Origin: Papio anubis
Taxonomy: Eukaryota > Chordata > Mammalia > Primates > Cercopithecidae
NCBI RefSeq assembly: GCF_008728515.1
Contig: NC_044978.1
Span: 1,073,771 to 1,137,770, forward strand
Direction of reading: 5' to 3'
Length of the DNA: 64,000 nucleotides
Below, one piece after another: positions 31,844-42,949 of the stretch. A model generated the notes under the pieces. The model did no database searches. It was not told the origin of the DNA and saw only the letters and a list, made by a program, of their open reading frames with translations. A program made the translations under genes and the position numbers. Positions within the stretch are counted from its first letter, which is position 1, and each line of letters opens with the position of its first letter.

Positions 31844-34288
31844 ATGTATGTAACTTTTTTCACAAGACCCCGGTGGGACTCCAGACATAGACTGAGCTAC
31901 TTTGGGACTTAGCCCCTCTCTGGCAGCTCTAAAATTAGAAGTTTAGAGACAGTATTTGGCACTTTATAAAAGGCATCTTCAGTGATGTTCCTGCTAGAGG
32001 ATTATGGACAGACAATTGCAGCATCAAGGGAATGGCTGAAGGTAAGATAGATTCATCCAAATGAGACACCACCACACCAAATGGGGAAGGAATTCAAGGT
32101 CCTTTGTCCTTTTATCTACTGAAAGTGGTTTTTCAGATGAGCACAATTCTTCGCCTGAAAGCTAGGCCACAATCGTTGTGGCATGAGCAACTGCCCTGAT
32201 CCTGAGACACTCACCTCTTCCCTGTCCCCAAACCACAGCCAGCAGACAGTGGACCCCCTTCCACACCAGCACAATGGCCCATCTCGTGGTTGGCTAAGCC
32301 CCTACTGGCCTTGGCTCTTTCCATTCATTGCAGGTTTATTTAAGGGTCTTCTTGACCTTTACCTTTCTATTCGACAGTGACAGAGCAAGGCCATCTCCCA
32401 TCAATTCTTGGTATGGGTGTCATATTTATGCTTCAGGCGAGCAAGAGGCCTGGGGCTCCCCTAGAAGTTTGCTGGATTCTTTATGTCAACTGGCTTACCT
32501 CTACCCAAGCACTCTGCAAAACTACCTAGCCAGGCTGCCAAACCCAAGGAGGCGTGCTGGTAGCACCATTCTTCCTCCAAAGTGCTTTGTTCTTCTTTTT
32601 ATTTAACTAGAAAGATCATTATATTGGAAACATAATTTTAAAAGAAAATATGAAACATCAGCAAAACCTAAAATATCACCGAGCTCTGCGGCTCTTCACA
32701 TGGCTCCTTTTCCACCTTCTCTTTAGGTCACTGAGCACCGTGAATAGAATTAAACATCTCTACTATAATTCAGCAAACAATCAGCAGCCCTAGAAAAGTG
32801 CTGAAGACATTTGAAATGGAGAGAATAGTTTACTGTACAAAAGCACCCACAAAAATCTTGCACTGGCCAGTGGGATCCTGGGGGACCAGAATTCTCTGGT
32901 GAAATTTTTCTATTATCAGCAATTCTCCTAGTTGTGAAAATCAGTATTAAAAATAATCAACAGCATAAATAACATGTGAAGAGGGAGAAAGAAAGTATTA
33001 TAACACAGTGGAGTATTTTACTTCTTAAATTGTTCATTAAGGCCGTTTAATAGAAATGTACTAGCTCATCTTGAGGTTATTTAAGATGCTGCATTAGCAA
33101 TGATTTGTGGCAAATGTTTCATCCAACAAATTATAAGTAACTGTGAAAAGATGTAATGAAGCACCAATAGGCTATGACAGTGCTCTGTGGGTGGTTTCAG
33201 TTTCTTGCAACTCGAATTATTCTTATTTTAAAATAGTGTTCAGTTCTCTCTACAGGTAAAACGTAATGCATGACTAATTGTCTATATATAATTCTAATTA
33301 ACAGCTTTAAGCAAAGCAAATTTACTAAAAATGTGCTAAAACTAAGCATGTATATTATACCAGAACCCAGAGACTGAAAGTGAAATAAAACATGTTTTTG
33401 GTGAGATCCTTTGTTCTGTGAGAATTCTACATAGTCAATTCTTAAAAGAGGATTACACGAATATATTCTCCCAAAAGTATAATAAAGAGCCATTATTTCT
33501 AGCAAAGATCAGGCAAGCATCAATAAATAGTACAATTTAATTTTTAAAATGTATGGTGAAGGTCAAACATATATATATGTATACATACATATGCACACAT
33601 GTATATGTGCAAATATACATATTTAATATCCTTCATTTATTGTATAAGAGGGAATCACCTAGATCACTCATTGGTTGGAAACAGGAGATACTGCTTTCCT
33701 TTATTTACTAATATTCTGCCTTATGACAGTAATGTTTGCTGGAGGATAGACTGTCAGATTAATGAGCGTATTCTCCACTTTTCAAGAGCGGACTATGACC
33801 CAGAGGAAATTCTGCTCTCTGTTTAAGCTGAAGAAATGAATCCAAACTGGTGGTTTGGATCCACTAGCACGTTTCGTCTCTCACGTCAGCACCTCTGGAA
33901 CCCATGTGACCTCCAAGTTCCATATGTGTTTCCCAACATCAACCCTTGACGTGATCCAGCCCTTTCTTTCCTGAAAATGTAACACTTGCTCATTTGAACT
34001 TGATAATTTTAGTCAATAAAACTCCATCCTACACCTCCTTAAAGACTTGAGGTCTCACACAAAGGAATTTTCCTCTCTATTTTTGGAGAAAGCACATTCA
34101 GGTTTTCATTCATATTAGGCCAACCTTGAGGCTGAAAATAGCCTTCTAGAATCTGCCTTCCTTTCTTTCTGTCTTTAGTCTACTTTTAATCCTCCAAGGT
34201 TAATTTAGCTTTAGCTTCTATTTTGTTTTGTTTTTAGAACTTTTAACTTCTCTGAATGCAGGCTTGAATGCAACCTCTAGTTTTGGCA
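31844..34288. other. Interval without a recognised gene
   Basis: Includes a more GC-balanced stretch at 32100-32600 (frames up to 92 codons, no domain) and a TA/CA microsatellite at 33568-33612 (CATATATATATGTATACATA). I see no supported exon. Some of it may be old LTR sequence. Confidence 0.5.
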
Positions 34289-34317
34289 TGAATATCTGTT
34301 TCTTTTTTTATTTTATT

Positions 34318-34352
<35 letters not shown>

Positions 34353-34722
34353 TTTTTGTTATACTTTAAGTTCTAGGGTACATGTGCACAACATGCAGGT
34401 TTGTTACATATGTATACTTGTGCCATGTTGGCGTGCTGCACCCATCAACTCGTCAGCACCCATCAACTCGTCATTTACATCAGGTATAACTCCCAATGCA
34501 ATCCCTCCCCCCTCCCCCCTCCCCATAATAGGCTCCAGTGTATGATGTTCCCCTTCCCGAATCCAAGTGATCTCATTGTTCAGTTCCCACCTATGAGTGA
34601 GAACATGCGGTGTTTGGTTTTCTGTTCTTGCGATAGTTTGCTGAGAATGACTATGCAGCCATAAAAAAGGATGAGTTTGTGTCCTTTGTAGGGACATGGA
34701 TGCAGCTGAATATCTGTTTCTT
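34289..34722 (-). mobile_element. Twin-primed (5'-inverted) L1PA insertion with 16-bp target-site duplication
   Basis: The 3' part is on the reverse strand (34305-34651): a (TTTA)n-rich tail, GTTATACTTTAAGTTCTAGG, CATGCAGGTTTGTTACATA and GTGAGAACATGCGGTGTTTG, up to TTTGCTGAGAATGA. At about 34652 the orientation flips and 34652-34706 reads forward: TATGCAGCCATAAAAAAGGA, GGGACATGGATGCAG. The pair is flanked by an exact TGAATATCTGTTTCTT at 34289-34304 and 34707-34722. This is the standard signature of twin priming. A 17-bp local duplication (CACCCATCAACTCGTCA) lies within the 3' part. Confidence 0.96.
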
Positions 34723-36653
34723 AACTGCCATTTCTAATACGTTGATTGGTGAACAACAAGACCTCAGTTCAGTGATAAATCTCTAGTGGTAGATTTACTC
34801 ACAAGCATAATATAAACACATCATTCCTTTCTTTCTTCTCATATCGTTGTCTCACAAAATATCCTGTATTTGGACCATGCCAAAAGCTGTAAAAGGAAAA
34901 TTTAATTTCCCTTTCTAGTGAAAACTCATATGAGATTCTACCTGCATTTGGAAAATATGATGCATTCTTTGTGATTTCCTCCTTATACTAGATAATGTAC
35001 AAAATCAGTTAATAAAGAGGCCCTTCATGCTAATAGCAAGCATCCAATTTGAATATACAGTGGTTTTATAAAAGAATATATATGAAGTATAGCTTATCAG
35101 AAAATCAGTGAACGTTGACTTTTAATGTATGCAAAAACAATAGGATCTAGTTTTCTAAGTGTAATTTAATTGGCAGTCATATTAAGACCATTTATAGTTC
35201 TTTTGGAAAAACATAGTTATCAGGGTGGACATCATCAATCTTACACAACATTGAAACAGGTTTACTTTGGAATTCAAAAATGTAGAATCACCTTGTACAT
35301 GAGGAGTCATGCCTTTTCAATTCAAAAAAGAGTGAACATCACGTTTAATCTTGAATCTACAATATCACATTGATATGAGTGGGCTTGAAAAATTCTCAAT
35401 CTCTTAAGGAAGAAGTGAGGGGAGGCTATATATAGGGGAGCAAAAAGAATTTTTAGACTAAGAGTAATAATATCTCAAGCTGAGTGAGATGACTGATCCG
35501 AGCTCAGAATTGGACACCACAAGACAGTCCTCTGACTTTTGGGAAATGAAGCCATATTTGGTCTTTTAGATAAAAGATAATTCTTAAATTCCTCCAGTAT
35601 CTTAGGCATTCAAAAACAGAGACGTAATACATGTGTCTAAAACACTTTCAGATTATACAATCCATTCTCAGAGAAACTTTAGGAATTAGGACAGAAGTAG
35701 GAAAAAAAGCAAGTGACTTTTTCTAAAGAAAGGATTTTACCTGTGAGTGCTTAACTTCTCTGAATCCTTAACTTCTCTGAAAGGATTCACAGGAAAATAA
35801 TCTTTTGTTCCCGTTATTTTCCTCTGGAAATGGTGTTTAAAAGAATTTTCGTTTATGTTTACATTGAGTTTTTTTCGTGTGTGTGTGTGTATGTGTTTGC
35901 ATGTAAATGAATCTAATTCACAGTAGATAAGTCTAAGATGTAGTAAAAGGTTTTATATCTACCTATCCCGACTGCAGAGAGATGAGAGCCTTAACCAAGT
36001 TCGAACTTTATGCCTCTTCTTTAATGTCCTTTTAGGAAGACAAACTGATCTGAGGATGGGGAGGAGTCAGAAATAAACTCATTCAACTAATATTTGAGTA
36101 GCTACTGTTGCCTATAGTATGTTCAAGGTTTTGATAGCCATCCACATGATCACTGCTGACAGCTTGTGAGACTCACACAGTCTAGTGAATTTCAGTCATT
36201 AACAGAAACTGAACAGCTTCTATAATCCTGGAACAGCTTCTATAATCCAGGAAGTAACCTCTGGATGGCACAATAAGTACTCCTGTGTCCGTATGTATAC
36301 CTCTTAAGTGCCAGGTTTCCATTAATTGAACCATATTAATTAAGATGTTGAAAGGAAATATGCAATTTATATGCAGCGAATGCAAAATGCTATTCGTAAA
36401 AGATTTTTGAATACACTTTTTAAAAAGAAATTTAAAAATATTATAGTTGTTTCATTGAAATAATATGTTAAATAATAAGTAAAAGTGTCATTATTCATAG
36501 AAAACATTATTGTATATAGAAAATCTTAGGGAATTATAAAATTATAGAACTAATGCATGATTTTAGCAATGTCACATATTACAAGATTGTAAAAACTCAA
36601 TTTTATTTCTTTATTTTAGTAATAAAACGTCTGATAATAAAACTAAGAAAATA
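34723..36653. other. Interval without a recognised gene
   Basis: AT-rich. A short (GT)n tract lies at 35877-35892, the phrase TCCTTAACTTCTCTGAA-like repeats around 35748-35780, and GAACAGCTTCTATAATCC is tandemly doubled at 36211-36250 (20-bp period). No exon or named repeat. Confidence 0.5.
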
Positions 36654-36980
36654 GCTGGGCACGGTGGCTCACACCTGTAATCCCAGCACTTTGGGAGGCC
36701 GAGGTGGGTGGGTCATGAGGTCAGGAGATCAAACCATCTGGGCTAACATGGAAAAACACTGTCTCTACTAAAAATACAAAAAATTAGCCGGGCATGGTAG
36801 TGGGCGCCTGTAGTCCCAGCTACTCGGGAGGCTGAGGCAGGAGAATGGCATGAACCCAGGAGGCGGAGCTTGCAGTGAGCCGAGATCGCACCACTGCACT
36901 CCAGCCTGGGCAACAGAGCGAGACTCTGTCTCAAAAAAATAAATACATAAAAATAAAAAATAAAATAAAATAAAATTGAA
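36654..36980 (+). mobile_element. AluY SINE
   Basis: Forward Alu with GGTCATGAGGTCAGGAGATC, GGGCTAACATGG and AATGGCATGAACCCAGGAGG, typical of AluY. It lacks the monkey-type right-arm changes of the 6.8-kb copy. The tail is a long AAATACATAAAAATAAAAAA run reaching the following L1. Confidence 0.96.
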
Positions 36981-36984
36981 AATG

Positions 36985-37535
36985 ATATTAATTGACCCAG
37001 CAACCCCATTACTGGGTGTGTACCCAGAGGAGTAGAAATCATTTTCTTATAAAGACACATGCATGTGTTCAGTCACCACAGCACTGTTCACAACAGCAAA
37101 GACATGGAATCAACCACAATGGCCATCAATGATAGCCTGGATAAACAAAATGTGGTACATATACAACATGGAATACTATGCAGCTGTAAAAAAGAATGAG
37201 ATCACGTCTTTTGCAGGGACATGGGTGAAGCTGGAGGCCATTGTTGTTAGCAAAGTAATGCAGGAACAGAAAACCATACAGTATGTTCTCATTTATATGG
37301 GAGTTAAATGATGAGAACATACAGACACATAGAGGGGAACAACACACACTGGGGCCTATTGGAGCGTGGAAGGTGGGAGGTGGGAGAGGATCAGGAAAAA
37401 TAACTAATGGGTACCAGGCTTCATACCTGGGTGATGAAATAATCTGTACAACAAACCCCATGACACACCTTTGTCTATGTAACAAACCTGCACATACTGC
37501 ACATGTACCCTTGAACCTAAAATAAAATTTAAAAT
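36985..37535 (+). mobile_element. L1PA-type 3' end, 5'-truncated
   Basis: Forward L1: TTGACCCAGCAACCCCATTA, CCATCAATGATAGCCTGGAT, ATACTATGCAGCTGTAAAAA, GGACATGGGTGAAGCTGG, AACAAACCTGCACATACTGC, and CTTGAACCTAAAATAAAATT. It covers the end of ORF2 and the 3' untranslated region of an older primate L1 (L1PA8 to PA16 range by feel). It abuts a reverse-strand L1 piece at about 37540. Confidence 0.93.
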
Positions 37536-37544
37536 ATCTGGTAT

Positions 37545-38045
37545 TTACTCTTAAACTGTAATTTCCAATTGTTCATTGGTAATACATGGAAATATGAGTT
37601 CTGGTAGCATTTTGGTAAATTCCTTAGGCTTTTCCATGTACACAACTGTCACCTAAAAATGTTTCTTCTTCCTTTCAAATTGGTATACATTTATTTTTTT
37701 ATTTATTCATTGCCAAGTGCCATCTAACTCTGGCAGGACCTCCAATACAATACAGGAAAGAAGTAATAGTGGACATTCCTACCTTGTTCCTCATCTTAGG
37801 GAAGAAAATATTCTACCATAAGGATGATAGATTCAGTTTCTTGGAAGAGGTCCTTTGTAAAGTTATACAAATTCCTTTCTATTCCTCGTGTTGTGATAAT
37901 TTTTCATCATGAATGGATGTTGAATTTTGTGAATACTTTTTCATTTGTAGAGATAAACATAAATTTTATTATTTTATTGATATGGTATATTACACTGATT
38001 TTTAATATTAAACCAACTTCATATTTGTGAGAAATACTCAAGCTG
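37545..38045 (-). mobile_element. L1M ORF2 fragment (reverse), part of an inverted pair
   Basis: The reverse complement of an old L1 ORF2: CTTAGGCTTTTCCATGTACA, TCCTTCCTTTCAAATTGGT-like, GGACATTCCTACCTTGTTCC, TTCCTTTCTATTCCTCGTG, TGTTGAATTTTGTGAATAC, and TTGATATGGTATATTACAC. In L1 coordinates it begins just downstream of where the next piece ends, so the two are likely halves of one insertion. Confidence 0.85.
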
Positions 38046-38868
38046 ATTTTCCTACAGCATCCTTACTATATACTTCCAAATAACTCATGTTCATGAAAAA
38101 AAGTTACAAATAAAATTAGAAAATATTTTAAATTGAATGACAATGAATGAATTAAAATGCTAAAGGTTGAGGGATGCCGAGCAAACAATGTTAGAGGGAA
38201 ATTTAGAACTTTCAGTGCATATATTCATACACGAGAAAGTCATAAAATCAGTGATGTAAGATTTCACATTAAGGAATTAGAAGAAAAAGAGAAAATTAAA
38301 ACTAGTGAAGAATAAGTAGGAAATTATGGTGCTGAAACCAGTGAAATACTAAATGGACAAAAGCAATAAGGAAACATGAATATAAACCAAAAAGCTTGTT
38401 CTCTGAACAAACAAAAATTGATAATCTACTAAGTAGACACATCAAAAATTAGAATGGAGGGACATTACTATGTATCCAATAGATAATTAAAAAAAAAAAA
38501 AAACAGTACCAATAACTACATTTCCATAAATTTGAAGCTTGGAGGATGTGAAAAGTTCCCAAATTTGCAAATTACCAAAAAGAGAAATTAAGGAAATTGA
38601 ATTTATAACTAAAAACATTTCCTCAAGCACTTCAAATGTAAGTATGAATTCTATCAAACGTTGAAGGAAGAAGTCATCTCAATTTTATATAGACACTAGC
38701 AGAAGATAGAAAAGCATATTTACTGTATTAGTTTTTGAGACCAACTTAGGCCTCATGGCAAAACCAGGAAAAGATGTCAGAAGGAAAGAAAATTACAAAG
38801 CAATACAGATTCCTCCTGAACAAAGACACAAAATCCTCAACAAAATATTAGCAGAGAAATAAAGTGTT
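38046..38868 (+). mobile_element. L1M ORF2 fragment (forward), part of an inverted pair
   Basis: Forward L1 ORF2: ATACTTCCAAATAACTCATG, AAATTAGAAAATATTTTAAA, TTAGAGGGAAATTTAGAAC, GTGAAATACTAAATGGAC-like, GAATTCTATCAAACGTTG, and AAAATCCTCAACAAAATATT, which encodes a decayed form of the ILNKI reverse-transcriptase word. There are many frameshifts. Together with 37545-38045 it fits a minus-strand L1 with its 5' half inverted. Confidence 0.85.
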
Positions 38869-38884
38869 TTAGTGGACACTGAAC

Positions 38885-39460
38885 ACTAGGCAGCTGTAGC
38901 AGGCAGGATAATGATCCTGCAAAGATGTCCACGTCCTGGTACATGGAATCCTTGAACATGTTACATGGCAAAAAAGCCCTTGCAGTGATAAAGGATTTTT
39001 TTGTTTTTTAGTAGAGATGGGGTTTCACCATGTTAGCTAGGATGAGCCACAATCTCCTGACCTCATGATCCTCCCGCCTTGGCCTCCCGAAGTGCTGGGA
39101 TTACAGGTGTGAGCCATTGCGCCCCAGCAAGGATCTTAAGATGAGAATTTATTGTACATTACAAGGTGGGCCCAAGATAATCAGAGGTCCTATAAGGACA
39201 ACAAGGAGGCAGGAGGAGGTGCGATGATGGAAGCAGAGGCTGTAGTAATGAAAGGTCACTAGCCATGGAAGGCAGGAGCCGCTAGAAGCTGGAGATCGAA
39301 AGGACACAGACTCTCTCTTAGAGCCTCCAGAGGTAATGCAGCCCTGATGACCCATTTTGGATTTCTGTCCTCCAGATGGTAAAATAATGTCTGTGTTGTT
39401 TTAATAAACTGCATTTATGGTAATTTGTTATGGCAGCAATAAGAGCTAATATAGCAATGC
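38885..39460 (+). mobile_element. MLT1 (MaLR) LTR, interrupted by a half-Alu
   Basis: Forward LTR words flank the Alu: GCTGTAGCAGGCAGGATAAT, CAAAGATGTCCACGTCCTGG, ACATGTTACATGGC before it, and AAGGATCTTAAGATGAGAA, GTGGGCCCAAGATAATCAG, GGTCCTATAAGGAC, AGAAGCTGGAGATCG, AGAGCCTCCAGAGG, TTTGGATTTCTGTCCTCCAG and AGAGCTAATATAG after it. This is an almost complete solo LTR; no internal retroviral sequence is present. Confidence 0.88.
38991..39139 (-). mobile_element. Half-length AluY (left arm plus A tail) in the MLT1 LTR
   Basis: Reverse orientation: T-rich tail TTTTTTTGTTTTTTAGTAGAG, then TGGGGTTTCACCATGTTAGC, CCTGACCTCATGATCCTCCC to GAGCCATTGCGCCCCAGC, about 130 bases. The element therefore ends in an A-rich run right after the left arm, like an insertion primed at the mid-element A-rich linker. 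AAGGATTTT at 38991-38999 and AAGGATCTT at 39131-39139 look like the target-site duplication; the LTR consensus has that word once. Confidence 0.85.
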
Positions 39461-39651
39461 AGAAATGCTTTTACAATTTTAAAATTTCCATCCATCTATA
39501 GAATAAGAAGGATGCATAGGTGTGTGGAGAGAACTTGTAGGTATTTTCAGAGAATAAATAATATTTACCAATGTTTGAAAAAGTGTTAATTAATTAGAAC
39601 CACTTTATTATATGGACATATTCAGTTAAAAATAGCATAAGAATTTTTTTC

Positions 39652-39955
39652 TGGCCCAGCTCAGTGGCTCATGTCTGTACTTCCAACACTTTGGGAGGCC
39701 AAGGTGGGCAGATCACAGGGGCAGCAGATCAAAACCAGCCTAGCCAACACGGTGAAATCCCATCTCTAATAAAAATACAAAAAAATTAGCCGGGCGTGGT
39801 GGTGGTGCCTGTAGTCCCAGCTACTCAGGAGGCTGAGGCAGAAGAATGGCTTGAACACGGGAGGCGGAGGTTGCAGTGAGCCGAGATCGCACCATTGCAC
39901 TCCACCCTGGGCGACAGAGTGAGAATCTGTCTCAAAAAAAAAAAAAAAAAAAAAT
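39652..39955 (+). mobile_element. Alu SINE (S/Y class)
   Basis: Forward Alu from GGCCCAGCTCAGTGGCTCAT to a 21-base A run, with GTAGTCCCAGCTACTCAGG and TTGCAGTGAGCCGAGATCGC. GGCTTGAACACGGGAGGCG points to the S class with some later change. The duplication is not clear. Confidence 0.95.
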
Positions 39956-42819
39956 TCTGTTTTCTTATTCTAGAGGTAAACATTCTAAAACCACAGTTCA
40001 AAAAGACTAAAATGTCGAGAACTATATCTCAAGAAAGATATAAGTTTTCTTCTAGCATAATTTTTGATAATTTTATAGCAGCTTAAAGATAATATGGGCA
40101 TCAAATGTTGATACACTCAATAGGAAAATTAGACTTTTAACAGAAGATTTGGTCACAGCATAGCGAAAGATCAGATGAGATTATCAGTGTAGTACCATAT
40201 AGATTATGTTATTATGTCATTTTAAAACTGTGAAGTCATGTTTTAATTAAGTGGATTTTAAAGCAAATGAACGACCAGAAATATATTTATAATGTCTTAC
40301 CAAGTAAATGATGTCTAAAGACTTTGTAATATAAATTATTTTCTGCTCATTATCCTTTTTTTTTTTTCACTCAGCCACCAATAACCTTTTATCTCTGAAG
40401 GCATTTTGCTTCCTGGCTTTGATAGCTCTTTTTTCCCTTTTAACACTCGACTATCTCACGTGACTGTGAACTACAAATTCTTCTTTTGTTCCTACAAGTC
40501 GAAGGAAGTATTATTAGATCTTTATAATATCATGAAGACTGTTTTTATTTACTTTTTAATGAGAGGAGGGTAGTTAAGTTGTTTCCTTAGGAGATAATAA
40601 TAAGCAGCTGAAAGTTCTACTGAGAGTCTCTAAGAGTTACATAGCTATTTCAATCATGTGGACTCTGTTTTAAATGAAATGCATGCTTAAACGCTATTGA
40701 TTTGTAAATTACTAAAGTGTGTAGGTGGAAAGAGTTAAGTTAGCCTAAGAGTTTTAATGACATATTTTACCAGAAATGTTCTGCAACTCTTTTCATCCTA
40801 ATGTTTTTTGAAGAAGATATTGTGAGAGCCCTCTGCCTCTAAATGTATGTTACCCTGGTTTGCTTCCATCTGCCTACATACAAACCACAGATTATTTTCC
40901 AGCATATGCAGGTCATCTTTATCCGATACTTCTCAGTTTCTCTGTCCAAGAGAAGTCCCTGCCCTGAATAGGAAATAACAAAATAAATGATATAAGATGA
41001 AAGAAGGTGTGTGGCTCTACACCCTTTGAGATGGACGTACCCGAACACGGACAATAACACCCAGACACTGGCCTGAGGAGCAGAGGTTGTCATCACTGAA
41101 TTCCAAATATTTTGTTTGCTAAAAACCAGGCTACGGTGGACAGAGATACCTGCTGACAAGATTTTGTCTTTGTGAGAATTATAGTTTTCACTGTGCATTA
41201 GTCGATTCATCTTGGTTTTCACTGTGCATTGGCCAAGGGTTGGTTTCTTGAATTAGGAAGTGTTAGTCGCTCTGAGGCTGACCACAGGGGACCCAAAGGG
41301 AAAGTTCCCTGTAGGTTTCCCATGGAAAGGGTGTGGATCACCAGCTTTCTCACTATTGTCTCTTGTAGTCTGTGCATTCTTACAGCCATTGCTGGAGAAA
41401 GAAATTATTTAAGTTATATTGAAGAGTCATATATACATATATCTCAAAAGCATCTTTGAATATGAAGAAGACAGTGAATTATTTACTCACAGAAATAATC
41501 TCCAAAGGGATCCTTTGCAAAGGGTCAACTTGAATAAAAAGAAAATCATGCTTCTATCAGTTGACTGATTGCAACAGCATTCTCTAGGACACATAATAAT
41601 TAGCTCTGTGTTTCTTACAGTGGTGATTGTCTACCTGCTCTTTAAAACAAGTGCTAATATTTTAATGTTTTGTTTTCAGTAACAGTTTCACAATACTTGA
41701 AAACTCCCCCAAAAAGAAATTTTTATAATTCTGTCACTTGGTGAAATTTTATGTCTTCAAGTCTTCCAAAGTTAACAAGTAGCAATTTTCTTTGCTTAGA
41801 CTGTTTTCAATACTTAAATTTTTAAATATTCTGCTGCAGAACAGGTATGAATTTAGAAAGCCATAAGAAGCAATTCAGATTGTAATCTTAAAATGTCCTT
41901 CACCCAACAGGATATTATTTAATCTAGTTATACGAATACAAAATACTAACTTTAAAAATGTACTTCTGGTGAAAGTAGTCAGAATTCTCTTACAGAGAAA
42001 ATAATATATTTGTAAAGGTACTAATTCTGGTTCTCAATGACAGATTTTCCTATAATAAGCATTTAGCTAAATGCCATTGTAAAATTAATTATAGATGGGT
42101 GGAAATTAATAGCATGTATAATGCTGGTCACAAGTCGTCTTGATGTCTGTTACTAATTGCAAATCCCTGTTACTTGTAAAATTAGAAGTTAAATACTAGC
42201 GACTTTGCTCTAATTGGGAAGATCCAAAGGGGTCTTGCCTGAGTGCAGCACATGTCTGAAGCATTCAGATGGAAGCTAGTTGTGCAGGCATGCTGCCTCA
42301 GGGCATGTGTTTCTGAGCAGCGGGACTCCGGCAAAGACTACAAGATACAAATTGCAAGCATAGACATATGTCAGGGAGTTGAAAATGAGTGCTCATGAGG
42401 CGGAAGTTAGACAAACACTCACTGGCAAAGTTACAAAAAAGAGTTAAACACAAAAACATACTCTAGAAATCTTGATAATCAAAACCAGATCTGAACACAC
42501 GCCATTTATTTGATGCCAATTCTACCACACTTACAATTGAGCTCATGTAAACTAGACATATGGAAATTGCTCATTTAGCCAAGGAACTTGATGTAAATGA
42601 TGTTAACATTGCTGACAGAGCTGTGTGCTTTTTAACCCAATTGAGGACGTGTTTGTCATTTTATTTTTGCAACTCTAACAAAATGGAACAAATTTTATTT
42701 CACTTTTTTTAATAGAACTATGTAGAAGAATGATCATTCCTCACCTCCCATGACTGGCATTCAAGGAGAGCTGTTCTCAACCATCTGCACGTGTTTGACT
42801 GTTTCCTGATTGATCACTG
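39956..42819. other. Interval without a recognised gene
   Basis: AT-rich, unclassified. The longest frame is 127 codons on the reverse strand (40839-41222), a sequence with no domain I know and no nearby coding support. GTTTTCACTGTGCATT is doubled at 41184 and 41215. A T-rich run lies at about 40355-40369. Confidence 0.5.
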
Positions 42820-42949
42820 CCTTGTCTCCATCCCCTGGGAACAGTTCTAAAATACAAACTGAAAGTCAGGAGTCAGTGGATGCTCCTTGTCTCCATCCCC
42901 TGGGAACAGTTCTAAAATACAAACTGAAAGTCAGGAGTCAGTGGATGCT
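42820..42949. repeat. Perfect 65-bp tandem duplication
   Basis: The 65 bases at 42820-42884 (CCTTGTCTCCATCCCC to GTCAGTGGATGCT) are repeated without a single difference at 42885-42949. The exact identity implies a recent event or an assembly duplicate. The unit is not part of a repeat family I recognise. Confidence 0.98.

Noticed and set aside
40839..41222. 127-codon reverse frame as a small gene
   Set aside because: No known domain, ordinary intergenic composition and no associated signals; such lengths occur by chance in 64 kb.
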